This document shows positions 7,125 through 15,340 of a DNA stretch of 64,000 nt, one piece after another. How positions within the stretch are numbered: position 1 is the first letter of the stretch; each line of letters starts with the position of its first letter. The DNA comes from Campylobacter coli (GTDB lineage: Bacteria > Campylobacterota > Campylobacteria > Campylobacterales > Campylobacteraceae). The notes beneath the pieces are model-generated. The model searched no databases. It was not told where the DNA came from and was given only the letters and a program-made list of their open reading frames with translations. Made by a program: the position numbers and the translations under genes. The stretch lies in the NCBI GenBank assembly GCA_039516895.1, contig CP154437.1, positions 1,116,001 to 1,180,000 on the forward strand. Reading direction: 5' to 3'.

Positions 7125-10100
7125 TTATCCTGCATACTTATTGATAATTTTCTCACTAACGCTATCAGAAATAACAAAATCAGTATGATAAAGCAAACAA
7201 GAACCCGTGCTAACAATTTTCAAAACAAGCTTTTTATTGCCTTTTTCATTTGGATTATGCGCATTCCTTGCTATTTCGTGAATTTCATAAACAAGCTCTC
7301 GATTCAATCTTGAAAGATCAAGCTCTATGATATTGTTTTCAAATTCTTTAGGTTCTGCTACAAAGTCTTTATTTTCTAAAGCGTTTTTCTTAGCGCTAAA
7401 TTTTTTTACCGCCTTAACCTCTCCTTCTTGAAGCTCCTCTAGAGTTTTAATTGATCTTAAAGCTAAGCTATCTAATTTACCCTCCTCTGCTTTATAGCTT
7501 AATAAAAATCCATAAGCCTCATTTTTAGAGGCTTCATTTTTTAAAATATTTTCAATCTCTTCTATATTAGACTCAAAAACCGTCACTTCAAAAGTAGAAT
7601 AAAAATCCAATATCTCAAGCCTACCATAACGCTTGTTATTTTTACTCATCATAGATTTAAAACTTTCAATCTTCCCTATGCTTAAAATTTCTCCATTGCC
7701 TTTAAGCGTTGAAAAATCTATGCTTTTTATATAATCTATATCCTTAAATTTCTCATAAAAACGATCAAGCGGATGTCCTGAAACATAAATTCCCAAAATC
7801 TCTTTTTCAAATTCAAGCTTTTCCATAACCTCAAATTCTTCATCCTTGGCCACTATATTAACTTGCAACCCAACAGTTAACTCATCTTCTCCAAAAAGAG
7901 AACTTGCCGCATTTTTCCTTGCATCAGCCATTTTCTTAGAGCCTTCGGTTAAATTGTCCATATTATCAAACAAGCACTTCCTTGTATAACCAAATTCATC
8001 AAAAGCCCCCGCTTTAATAAGGCTTTCTAGGGTTCTTTTGTTGATCTTTGTAGGCTCTATCCTGCTTAAAAAATCATCAATATTTTTAAATTCGCCTCGC
8101 TCTCTTGCTTCAAGCAAATTTTCAACTGCAGGGATTCCCACACTTTTAATAGCTCCAAGTCCATAAACAATAGCATCTTTACCATCTTCTTGCTCTACTG
8201 CACTGAATTCGCGTATAGCTTTATTAACAGAAGGCGGGAGAAGTTTGATATTCATTTTTTTCATTTCATCGATATAAACAGCGATTTTATCGACATTATT
8301 TTCTTCACTTGTTAGCAATGCTGCCATAAATTCACTAGGATAGTAGGTTTTTAAGTACGCTGTTTGAAAAGTGATCAAGGCATAAGCCGCAGAGTGAGAT
8401 TTGTTAAAACCATATCCTGCAAATTTGACAATTAACTCCCAAAGCTCTTCGGCTTTTACTCTATCATAACCCTGCTTTTCTGCACCATCAGCAAATTCAC
8501 TTTTTAATTTTTTCATTTTTTCGGGATCTTTTTTGCCCATAGCGCGGCGCACCACATCAGCACCACCTAGTGAAAATCCACCTATAATCTGAACAATTTG
8601 CATAACTTGCTCTTGATAGACAATAACCCCGTATGTAGGCTCCAATACACTTTCAAGAGTATCAAATGGATATTCTATCTTTTTAAGCCCATGTTTTCTA
8701 TCTATAAAATCATCAAGCATTCCTGATTCCATAGGACCTGGGCGATAAAGAGCAAGAACCGCAATAATATCTTCAAAACGCTCAGGCTTTAGCCTTGCAT
8801 TTAAGTTTTGCATTCCGCCTGATTCTATTTGAAATATCCCTAAAGTATTTCCACTCTGTATAGTTTTATAAACTTTAGCATCATTTACATCAATAGCTTC
8901 CCAAACTATGTCTTTATTGTAACGCTTTTTAATGAGCTTGATAGCATTATTGATTAAAGTTAGGGTTTTTAAACCCAAGAAGTCAAATTTGATAAGGTCT
9001 ACATCCTCCAAATGATCTTTAGAGTATTGTGTAACTAAATGTCTTTCATCGTTTTTGCTTTGCCTAAAAAGAGGAGTTTTTTTCCATAAACTCTCATTAG
9101 AAATCACAACACCTGCTGCGTGCATACCCGCATTTCTATTGAGTCCTTCAAGAGCCTTAGCATACTCCCAAACTTCAGGACCCTTTGGATGGCGTTCTAT
9201 AAATTCTTTAATCTTTGGTTCTTTTTCATAAGCTGCATCAAGAGTGATTTTAAGCTCTTCAGGTATAAGCTTGGCAAGTTCATCTGCATCAGGAATACTC
9301 ATATCGCAAACCCTTGCCACATCACGAATCACCCCACGAGCTAAAAGCTTACCAAAAGTAATAACCTGCGCAACCTTATCAGCTCCATATTTATCAATCA
9401 CATAATCAATCACTTCTCCGCGTCTATCTTGACAAAAATCCACATCAATATCGGGCATCGATACGCGTTCTGGATTTAAAAAACGCTCAAAAAGCAAACT
9501 ATAAGGGATCGGATCTAAATCCGTGATTTTCAAAGAATAAGCAACCAAACTACCCGCGGCTGAACCCCTTCCAGGACCTACTGGAATTCCTTTATCTTTA
9601 GCCACCTTGATAAAATCATGAACGATTAGCATATAGCCTGAAAATTTCATTTTTTTTATGATATTGATTTCAACTTCAAGCCTTGTTTTATACTCTTCAT
9701 GCTTGCTTGTATCAACGAATTTTAACCTTTCCTCAAGTCCTTTTTTACAAAGCTCATCAAAAACCACATCATCATTATCAAAACTAAATTCTTTACCCTC
9801 TTCAGGCAAGCTTATGTTATATTCTTTTGCATATTCTCTTGTAAATTTAAAATTTGGCGGAGTCGGATTTCCTAAATTGAGCTCTAAGTTACATTTATTA
9901 GCAATTTCTTGAGTATTTTCAATAGCTTCAGGTATATCAGCAAAAAGCTCGCTCATTTGCGCTGGAGATTTGACATAAAATTCATGAACGCTATGGCGTA
10001 AACGATCAGGATCATTCAGCTTTTTACCCATAGCAATACACATAAATACTTCATGAGCAGCCGCTCTTTCCTTAAAAGTATAATGGGTATCATTTGTAGC

Positions 10101-10727
10101 AATAATTTTAATATTCAATTCTTTTGAAAGTCTTATAATATCATCGTCTATGGCTCTTTGATCTCCTATACCATGACGCATAATTTCAAAATAAAAATCA
10201 TCGCCAAAAACTTTTTTATACCATAAAGCCGCTTCCTTAGCCGCTTCATAACCCTTAGCTCCAAAACGAACATTTCTTTCACTATGAATATTTAAATGCC
10301 AATTTACCTCACCTTGTAAGCAAGCTGAAGAACAGATAAGTCCTTCGCTATGCTCTTCTAAAAGCTTTTTATTGATACGGGGATAATAATACAAACCCTT
10401 AATATAGCTTTGAGAACTTAAATACATTAAATTTTGATAACCAACCTCATTTTTTGCATATAAACAAAGGTGAAATCTTTGACGCGAGCTTTTATCTGAA
10501 ATATCTTCATGATTGTGCAAATATGCCTCAAGACCTATAATAGGTTTTAATCCTTGAGAACGCATAGTCTGATAAAAATCAATTGCTCCAAACATATTGC
10601 CATGATCTGTCATAGCTACACTTGTAGCACCTTGCTCTTTAAGAGTTTTAGCTAGTTCTTTAAGTTTATTAGCTCCATCAAGTAAAGAATATTCTGTATG
10701 TAAATGAAGATGGGTAAATTGGCTCAT
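7125..10727 (-). CDS. dnaE: DNA polymerase III alpha subunit
   Basis: The 1200-residue catalytic subunit of the replicative polymerase. The N-terminal PHP domain starts with HLHLHTEYSLLDGANK (residues 6-21). The polymerase core holds GPGRGSAAGSLVAY (about residue 388) and the catalytic aspartates in MPDIDVDF (about residue 420). Further on are YQEQVMQI and AGYGFNKSHSAAYALITFQTAYLK, then helix-hairpin-helix and OB-fold regions (about residues 800-1050). The size matches proteobacterial DnaE. It is a single gene with its own promoter. Its stop is 16 bases from the convergent YggS gene, and no proofreading exonuclease gene is adjacent. Confidence 0.97.
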   Translation of the reverse strand: MSQFTHLHLHTEYSLLDGANKLKELAKTLKEQGATSVAMTDHGNMFGAIDFYQTMRSQGLKPIIGLEAYLHNHEDISDKSSRQRFHLCLYAKNEVGYQNLMYLSSQSYIKGLYYYPRINKKLLEEHSEGLICSSACLQGEVNWHLNIHSERNVRFGAKGYEAAKEAALWYKKVFGDDFYFEIMRHGIGDQRAIDDDIIRLSKELNIKIIATNDTHYTFKERAAAHEVFMCIAMGKKLNDPDRLRHSVHEFYVKSPAQMSELFADIPEAIENTQEIANKCNLELNLGNPTPPNFKFTREYAKEYNISLPEEGKEFSFDNDDVVFDELCKKGLEERLKFVDTSKHEEYKTRLEVEINIIKKMKFSGYMLIVHDFIKVAKDKGIPVGPGRGSAAGSLVAYSLKITDLDPIPYSLLFERFLNPERVSMPDIDVDFCQDRRGEVIDYVIDKYGADKVAQVITFGKLLARGVIRDVARVCDMSIPDADELAKLIPEELKITLDAAYEKEPKIKEFIERHPKGPEVWEYAKALEGLNRNAGMHAAGVVISNESLWKKTPLFRQSKNDERHLVTQYSKDHLEDVDLIKFDFLGLKTLTLINNAIKLIKKRYNKDIVWEAIDVNDAKVYKTIQSGNTLGIFQIESGGMQNLNARLKPERFEDIIAVLALYRPGPMESGMLDDFIDRKHGLKKIEYPFDTLESVLEPTYGVIVYQEQVMQIVQIIGGFSLGGADVVRRAMGKKDPEKMKKLKSEFADGAEKQGYDRVKAEELWELIVKFAGYGFNKSHSAAYALITFQTAYLKTYYPSEFMAALLTSEENNVDKIAVYIDEMKKMNIKLLPPSVNKAIREFSAVEQEDGKDAIVYGLGAIKSVGIPAVENLLEARERGEFKNIDDFLSRIEPTKINKRTLESLIKAGAFDEFGYTRKCLFDNMDNLTEGSKKMADARKNAASSLFGEDELTVGLQVNIVAKDEEFEVMEKLEFEKEILGIYVSGHPLDRFYEKFKDIDYIKSIDFSTLKGNGEILSIGKIESFKSMMSKNNKRYGRLEILDFYSTFEVTVFESNIEEIENILKNEASKNEAYGFLLSYKAEEGKLDSLALRSIKTLEELQEGEVKAVKKFSAKKNALENKDFVAEPKEFENNIIELDLSRLNRELVYEIHEIARNAHNPNEKGNKKLVLKIVSTGSCLLYHTDFVISDSVSEKIINKYAG

Positions 10728-10769
10728 CGTCTTCCTTGAAAAATATAAATACTAAAGATTTTGATAAAA

Positions 10770-10775
10770 ATTATA
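10770..10775 (-). promoter_or_regulatory. -10 box for dnaE
   Basis: On the minus strand TATAAT occupies 10775-10770, about 42 bases before the dnaE start at 10727. T-rich stretches surround it and AAGGAAG precedes the ATG. Confidence 0.6.
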
Positions 10776-10829
10776 AATTTTTATTGCTGAATTTGAAAGA
10801 ATTTATGGCTAAAAATTACCTGAAATTTA

Positions 10830-10852
10830 TCATGGTGATTTTATCACCATGA
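10830..10852. repeat. 9-bp inverted repeat upstream of dnaE
   Basis: TCATGGTGA (10830-10838) and TCACCATGA (10844-10852) pair perfectly around TTTTA. It lies about 55 bases upstream of the dnaE -10 box. Neither side has a T-run, so an operator or a weak terminator of the aroG-arsC unit are both possible. Confidence 0.55.
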
Positions 10853-10905
10853 ACAAATATATTTTAAGAATATTTTAAAAAATAAAACAGTAAAAGTTTT
10901 TAAGA

Positions 10906-10929
10906 TTGAAAGAATGAGTTATCTTTCAA
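10906..10929 (-). terminator. Weak hairpin after the arsC/spx gene
   Basis: Arms TTGAAAGA (10906-10913) and TCTTTCAA (10922-10929) with an 8-base loop, ten bases beyond the stop of the Spx-like gene on the minus strand. TCTTAAAAACTTTTA follows. It is AT-rich and probably a weak terminator. Confidence 0.4.
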
Positions 10930-10938
10930 GAAATAAAA

Positions 10939-11268
10939 TTACGAAATTTGTTCATATTCTTTGCCAATATAAATTTGATTATCTCTTTCTATAACAGGAC
11001 GCTTAATACAGCTTGGATTTTCTAAAATGATATTTTTCAACTCAAGCTCACTTAAGCTCTCTATCTTGTCTTTATTTAAACCGAGTTTTTTTGAGGTGGT
11101 GCCTGCAGTATTGATAATTTCGCTAAATTTTTTATATTTAAGCCAACTTTCAAGTATATTCAAATCAATCTTTTTAATATCGATAAAATCAAACTCTAGA
11201 GCTTTTTGATTTAAAAATTCTAGAGCTTTTTTTACGGAATTACAGTTTTTAATCCCATAAACTTTCAT
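10939..11268 (-). CDS. ArsC/Spx-family thioredoxin-fold protein
   Basis: The 109-residue product begins MKVYGIKNCNSVKKALEF, the ArsC/YffB/Spx N-terminal beta-alpha unit with one cysteine at residue 9. It ends with CIKRPVIERDNQIYIGKE, which matches the conserved RP(V/I) cis-proline region. It has the reductase fold, but arsenate reduction cannot be assumed because most relatives of this short type have no known substrate and no arsenic genes are nearby. The start overlaps the aroG stop as ATGA, so it is translationally coupled to DAHP synthase. Confidence 0.82.
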   Translation of the reverse strand: MKVYGIKNCNSVKKALEFLNQKALEFDFIDIKKIDLNILESWLKYKKFSEIINTAGTTSKKLGLNKDKIESLSELELKNIILENPSCIKRPVIERDNQIYIGKEYEQIS

Positions 11269-12608
11269 TTTCTCGCCTTTTTAACCAAATCAGCAATTAA
11301 AAACGCAAGCTCAAGAGCTTGATCCGCATTAAGTCTTGGGTCACACTGTGTCTCATAGCGTTTTTCTAGGCTTTGCGCAGTAACATTACTAGCACCACCC
11401 GTACATTCAGTTACATCCTGTCCTGTCATTTCAAGATGAACTCCACCCGCATATACACCTTCACTCATAGCTATTTCAAAGAAATATCTTACCTCTTGCA
11501 TGATTTTATCAAATTCACGCGTTTTAAAATCACCTGCTTTTACGGTATTGCCATGCATAGGATCTATACTGTAAACTAAATTTAAGCCCTCTTTTTTAAG
11601 CTTAGAGAAAATTTTAGGCAATTGAGTTGCTATTTTTTCAGCACCCATTCTGATGATGATATTTAATCTACCCTCTTCATTGTTCGGATTTAAAGCATTA
11701 GCTAAAGCTATCACATCATCAGCACTTGCATTTGGACCTATTTTCACTCCTAAAGGATTTCTAACCCCACTTAAAAAATGCACATGAGCCTCATCAAGAC
11801 CTCTAGTTCTCTCACCTATCCAAAGCATATGAGCCGAACAGTCATAAATTTCACCGCTTAAGCTATCTACTCTAGTTAAAGCTTCCTCATAAGGCAAAAG
11901 CAAAGCCTCATGAGAAGTATAAACATCAACTTCTTTTAAACTTGGAGTATTATAGGTATTAATACCACAGGCCTCCATAAAATCTAAAGCTTGAGAGATC
12001 TTCTCGCTGATATCAGTATATTGTTGATGCAATTCGCTTTTTTTCAAGAAGCCTAAATTCCATCGATGTACCTCGTGTAAATTAGCTAGCCCTCCTTTAG
12101 CAAAACCACGCAATAAATTCAAAGTAGTAGCACTTTGATAGTAAGCTTCAAGCATTCTATTTGGATCGGGAATTCTAGCTTTTTCATTAAATTCAAAGCC
12201 ATTAATGATATCGCCTCGATAACTTGGAAGTTTTACTCCATCTATCTCTTCATAATCACTACTTCGTGGCTTAGCAAACTGCCCTGCCATACGACCAATT
12301 TTAACAACTGGGCAACCACCCGCAAAAGTTAAAACTATAGCCATTTGAAGTAAAATTTTAAACATATCTCGTATATTTACTGCTCCAAAATTTGCAAAAC
12401 TTTCTGCACAATCTCCACCTTGGAGTAAAAAGGCCTCTTTTCGGCATACTCTTGCTAAAGCATTTTGAAGCTCTCTAACTTCACCTGCAAAAACCAAAGG
12501 AGGAAGTTTTTCAAGTTTATTTAAAACTTTATTCAACTCCTCTTGATTAGAATAAATAGGCTGTTGTTTAATAGAAAAATTTTTCCAAGAATTCTTAGTC
12601 CAAGTCAT
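11265..12608 (-). CDS. aroG: Class II 3-deoxy-D-arabino-heptulosonate 7-phosphate synthase
   Basis: The 447-residue enzyme condenses phosphoenolpyruvate and erythrose-4-phosphate, the first step to aromatic amino acids. It is the class II (plant/Mycobacterium) type, shown by length and by motifs FLLQGGDCAESF near residue 80, GRMAGQFAKPRS near residue 126, HMLWIGERTRGLD near residue 265, MHGNTVK near residue 350 and GVHLEMTGQDVTECTGG near residue 390. The familiar E. coli AroG is class I and unrelated in length, so the symbol follows Campylobacter usage only. It is in an operon with the Spx-like gene. No leader peptide was seen. Confidence 0.94.
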   Translation of the reverse strand: MTWTKNSWKNFSIKQQPIYSNQEELNKVLNKLEKLPPLVFAGEVRELQNALARVCRKEAFLLQGGDCAESFANFGAVNIRDMFKILLQMAIVLTFAGGCPVVKIGRMAGQFAKPRSSDYEEIDGVKLPSYRGDIINGFEFNEKARIPDPNRMLEAYYQSATTLNLLRGFAKGGLANLHEVHRWNLGFLKKSELHQQYTDISEKISQALDFMEACGINTYNTPSLKEVDVYTSHEALLLPYEEALTRVDSLSGEIYDCSAHMLWIGERTRGLDEAHVHFLSGVRNPLGVKIGPNASADDVIALANALNPNNEEGRLNIIIRMGAEKIATQLPKIFSKLKKEGLNLVYSIDPMHGNTVKAGDFKTREFDKIMQEVRYFFEIAMSEGVYAGGVHLEMTGQDVTECTGGASNVTAQSLEKRYETQCDPRLNADQALELAFLIADLVKKARK

Positions 12609-12632
12609 CGTTATTTCCTAAAAGATATAATT

Positions 12633-13046
12633 TCAACTTCCCCTATAGGTCGAGTAACCAAAAGGAGATAAGGTAATAGGTACATGGTAATGTTTTTGAT
12701 CTTTTAAAAGTTCAAAACTTACTTCTACAAAGGGGTAAAAGCTATCAACTTTGCGTGACATATAATAATCTTTGGTATAAAATTTGAGTTTATAAATTCC
12801 AGAAGGACGATTTTCTGTTTTTTCATAAGGAAGCAAATCGCTTATTCTGCCATTTTTTTCTGTGAATTTTTCACTTATCTTAATCCATTGTTGATTTTTA
12901 TTCAAACTATAAAGTTCTACTTTTACATTGGATGCGGGCTGGCCAGAATTAATATCTAAAATATGGGTGCTTAACTGATATTCGGCTGCGTTTAGAAATA
13001 TTGGTATACTTATGAGAGCCAACAAAATTTTTTTCATAGAAAGCAT
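12633..13046 (-). CDS. Periplasmic transthyretin-like protein / 5-hydroxyisourate hydrolase family
   Basis: The 137-residue product has a signal peptide (MKKILLALISIPIFLNAA from residue 4), so it should be periplasmic. The mature part is a complete transthyretin-like domain: LSTHILDINSGQPASNVKVEL (the strand carrying the conserved His and Asp) and the C-terminal hallmark YSTYRGS. Family enzymes hydrolyse 5-hydroxyisourate in urate breakdown. No urate pathway genes are nearby, so its substrate here is uncertain. The start at 13046 is preferred over the internal ATG because AAGGGAG stands seven bases before it. An 11-bp inverted repeat flanks the -10 box. Confidence 0.85.
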   Translation of the reverse strand: MLSMKKILLALISIPIFLNAAEYQLSTHILDINSGQPASNVKVELYSLNKNQQWIKISEKFTEKNGRISDLLPYEKTENRPSGIYKLKFYTKDYYMSRKVDSFYPFVEVSFELLKDQKHYHVPITLSPFGYSTYRGS

Positions 13047-13060
13047 ATTTTTCTCCCTTA

Positions 13061-13099
13061 ATAATATTTTATATATTTAAATCATAACAAAATATTATT
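13061..13099 (-). promoter_or_regulatory. Promoter with flanking inverted repeat before the transthyretin-like gene
   Basis: On the minus strand a TATGAT -10 box (13086-13081) is preceded by TTTTG. It sits between perfect 11-base arms AATAATATTTT (13061-13071) and AAAATATTATT (13089-13099). The geometry suggests an operator for a repressor that would cover the promoter. The regulator is unknown. Confidence 0.5.
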
Positions 13100-13172
13100 A
13101 ACAATAATAACTAAATAATAAATTTTATAAATTAGTTAAAAATATATTTATTCAAAAAACAGAAAGATACTA

Positions 13173-13200
13173 AATCTGCAAAATTATTATTTTGCAGATT
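13173..13200 (-). terminator. Hairpin overlapping the rplS stop codon
   Basis: Arms AATCTGCAAAAT (13173-13184) and ATTTTGCAGATT (13189-13200) pair over 12 bp with a four-base loop at the end of the long minus-strand gene string. TAGTATCTTTCTGTTTTTT follows in the direction of transcription. Confidence 0.65.
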
Positions 13201-13555
13201 ATTTTTTAAGTTCTTTAATACGTGCTGCTTTACCGCGTCTATCTCTAAGATAGAACAATCTAGCACGACGAACACGACCTTTTCTTAAAACAGTAATGCT
13301 CTCTAAGCTTTCACTATAAATTGGAAAAATTCTTTCTACACCAACGTTATTAGCACCCATTTTGCGAACAATAAAGGTTTCATCTACACCATTACCTCTT
13401 CTAGCTATACAAATTCCTTCAAAATTTTGAATCCTAGTTTTATCGCCCTCTTTGATGCGAATTGCAAGTCTTAAAGTATCGCCAGCACGAAATTCTGGAA
13501 CATTTTTTCCCTCAATTTGTTTTGCCTCAAATTGCTCTATGTATTTATTTTTCAT
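13199..13555 (-). CDS. rplS: Ribosomal protein bL19
   Basis: The 118-residue large-subunit protein has the typical start [12 protein letters not shown], the central [26 protein letters not shown], and the basic end [21 protein letters not shown]. The start at 13555 is chosen because AAGGA lies seven bases upstream and the length then equals family norms. A longer frame back to 13582 would add nine residues that overlap trmD without a ribosome binding site. It is the last gene of the ffh-rpsP-khpA-rimM-trmD-rplS group and is followed by a hairpin overlapping its stop. Confidence 0.96.
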   Translation of the reverse strand: MKNKYIEQFEAKQIEGKNVPEFRAGDTLRLAIRIKEGDKTRIQNFEGICIARRGNGVDETFIVRKMGANNVGVERIFPIYSESLESITVLRKGRVRRARLFYLRDRRGKAARIKELKK

Positions 13556-13565
13556 AAAAAATTCC

Positions 13566-14270
13566 TTATTTTTTGCGTTCATGCTCTAAAAATAAATCTG
13601 GACGAAAAAATTTCGTTTTGCAAGACGCTAAAGTAGTTTTTAAAGTCGCAATTTTAGCGTGATTACCCTTTAAAAACTCTGAAGGAGTATAAAATTTCTT
13701 GAAATTTTGTTCAAAAATAAATGGTTTTGCGAATGAAGGAGCTTCCAATAAACCGTTTTCAAAACTTTCCTCTTCTAAGCTGCAAGCATTGCCTAAAACT
13801 CCATTGATATTTCTTGCGATAGCATCACAAAGAGTAAGCGCTGGAAGTTCTCCGCCTGTTAAAATAAAATCTCCTATGCTAAATACTTCATTAGCAAAAA
13901 TTTCTATTACTCTTTCATCAATACCTTCATATCTCCCACAAACAAAAACAATATTTTGTTTCTTGCTTAATCTCTTTGCATCTTTTTGATTAAAAGTTTT
14001 TCCACTTGGATTTAGAAAAATAAAATAAGGATTTTCTTCATTATCTTTGATAAATTTTAAAGTGTTATAAAGGGGTTCAACTTGCATCAATAAGCCAGCT
14101 CCACCGCCAATTTTATAATCATCTACTTTATGATAAATATTGTCCGTAAAATCTCTAGGATTTAAAAAGTCAAGCTGAAAGAGTTCTTTTTGGATTGCTC
14201 GAGAAAGAATAGAATCTTTAAAATAAAATTCAAGCAAATTAGGAAACAAAGAAACAAAACTAAACTTCAT
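13566..14270 (-). CDS. trmD: tRNA (guanine-N1)-methyltransferase
   Basis: The 234-residue SPOUT methylase modifies G37 of tRNAs and prevents frameshifting. It shows the trefoil-knot SAM-site motifs: [20 protein letters not shown] (residues 55-75), [13 protein letters not shown] near residue 112, and [14 protein letters not shown] near residue 131. The start ([10 protein letters not shown]) is placed at 14270 because there the ATG overlaps the rimM stop as ATGA. An upstream TTG-type extension would run into rimM without support. Confidence 0.95.
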   Translation of the reverse strand: MKFSFVSLFPNLLEFYFKDSILSRAIQKELFQLDFLNPRDFTDNIYHKVDDYKIGGGAGLLMQVEPLYNTLKFIKDNEENPYFIFLNPSGKTFNQKDAKRLSKKQNIVFVCGRYEGIDERVIEIFANEVFSIGDFILTGGELPALTLCDAIARNINGVLGNACSLEEESFENGLLEAPSFAKPFIFEQNFKKFYTPSEFLKGNHAKIATLKTTLASCKTKFFRPDLFLEHERKK

Positions 14271-14806
14271 GAATTTTCTAAGATTAAAAAAGCATCTTTG
14301 GTGCAAAAAATAGAATATTTTTCTATATCAATTTTATTGACATATTTATCAATATAGGGAATAAAAAAAGTTTTAGCATAAGCTTTATCAATTAACTCTT
14401 GATCGCTTTGAATTTCAAATAAATAAGAATCTCCTACTTCAAGAATATCCACCACTTTCCCCAACCTTCGCTCATCATCGAATACTTCGCATTTTAAAAT
14501 ATCAAAATAAAAAAATTCATCCTTTTTCAATATGCAAGTTTGTCTTGTAGCTTCAATACTTTGATAAAGAATTAGATTAATAAGCTGTTTTGCGGCTTCA
14601 ACATTCTCATAACCTTCAAACAAAACAGAAGAGTTAGCTAAATTGTAGTGTTTAATTTTCAACTGACTTTTGCCATTTTCAGTGAAAAAAGAAGCTCCTT
14701 TTTTAAATTGCTGGATAAAGTCACTTAAATTATAAAGTTTTAGATATCCTTTAAGCCCAACAGTTTTTCCAAGTTTGGCAACTTGAATAAAATTTCTTTC
14801 ACTCAA
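14267..14806 (-). CDS. rimM: 16S rRNA processing / ribosome maturation factor
   Basis: The 179-residue product begins with the RimM N-domain signature [20 protein letters not shown] (residues 6-25), followed by a PRC-barrel-like C-terminal half (about residues 95-175, [19 protein letters not shown]). RimM binds ribosomal protein S19 and helps mature the 30S head. Its place between khpA and trmD is the widely conserved rpsP-rimM-trmD-rplS order. It overlaps khpA by eight bases and trmD by four. Confidence 0.93.
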   Translation of the reverse strand: MSERNFIQVAKLGKTVGLKGYLKLYNLSDFIQQFKKGASFFTENGKSQLKIKHYNLANSSVLFEGYENVEAAKQLINLILYQSIEATRQTCILKKDEFFYFDILKCEVFDDERRLGKVVDILEVGDSYLFEIQSDQELIDKAYAKTFFIPYIDKYVNKIDIEKYSIFCTKDAFLILENS

Positions 14807-15041
14807 GTGCTTTAACCGTTACACGATAGCTCATTGAATCTTTGCTCTTGCAAGCTGAAACGACTGTCTTTATTGCATTAATCATTTTTCCATTTTTACC
14901 GATAAGTTTACCCGTGTCAACTTTATCAGCATAAAGTATGATTTCAGCAAAATTTTCATCAAGCTTTATTTTTTCTGTTGTAATTTTATCTGGATAATCT
15001 GCTATAAGTTTAGCATACTCTCTTAAAAAATTTTCTACCAT
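14799..15041 (-). CDS. khpA: KH-domain RNA-binding protein KhpA
   Basis: The 80-residue single KH domain has the RNA-gripping loop GKNGKMI (about residues 46-52) within [20 protein letters not shown]. It is found between rpsP and rimM in many bacteria. KhpA proteins are RNA chaperones. The start is four bases after the rpsP stop, so expression is tied to ribosomal protein synthesis. Confidence 0.9.
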   Translation of the reverse strand: MVENFLREYAKLIADYPDKITTEKIKLDENFAEIILYADKVDTGKLIGKNGKMINAIKTVVSACKSKDSMSYRVTVKALE

Positions 15042-15045
15042 GAAA

Positions 15046-15273
15046 TTATTTACTAGTAATAGAAGCTACTTTATCACTAAGTTTTGCACCAACGCTTTTC
15101 CAATAAGCTAGACGCTCAGAATCAAATTTCACCACTTCAGGCTCAACCATAGGATTATAATACCCAATACTTTCTATCCATCCACCATCGCGACGTTTTC
15201 TACTATCTGTTACTACTATACGATAAAATGGTCTTTTAGTTCTTCCCATTCTTGTAAGTCTAATTACTGTCAT
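15046..15273 (-). CDS. rpsP: Ribosomal protein bS16
   Basis: The 75-residue small-subunit protein starts [19 protein letters not shown], the unmistakable S16 signature, and includes [26 protein letters not shown] lies just before the start. A 67-base gap containing an imperfect hairpin separates it from ffh. Confidence 0.97.
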   Translation of the reverse strand: MTVIRLTRMGRTKRPFYRIVVTDSRKRRDGGWIESIGYYNPMVEPEVVKFDSERLAYWKSVGAKLSDKVASITSK

Positions 15274-15303
15274 ATACTCTCCTTAAAAATAAAAATTTTT
15301 TAA

Positions 15304-15331
15304 CTATAGATACTATGAAAAGTATTTATAG
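15304..15331 (-). repeat. Hairpin between ffh and rpsP
   Basis: CTATAGATACT (15304-15314) and AGTATTTATAG (15321-15331) pair over 11 positions with one mismatch (G-T type) and a six-base loop. On the minus strand AGTTAAAAAATTTTT follows. It may be an attenuator or processing site that sets rpsP operon levels apart from ffh. Confidence 0.5.
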
Positions 15332-15340
15332 ATAAAAAAT

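Noticed and set aside
10939-11268. Arsenate reductase
   Set aside because: Only one N-terminal cysteine of the ArsC type, short family member, no arsenic resistance genes nearby; the general ArsC/Spx-family call is safer.
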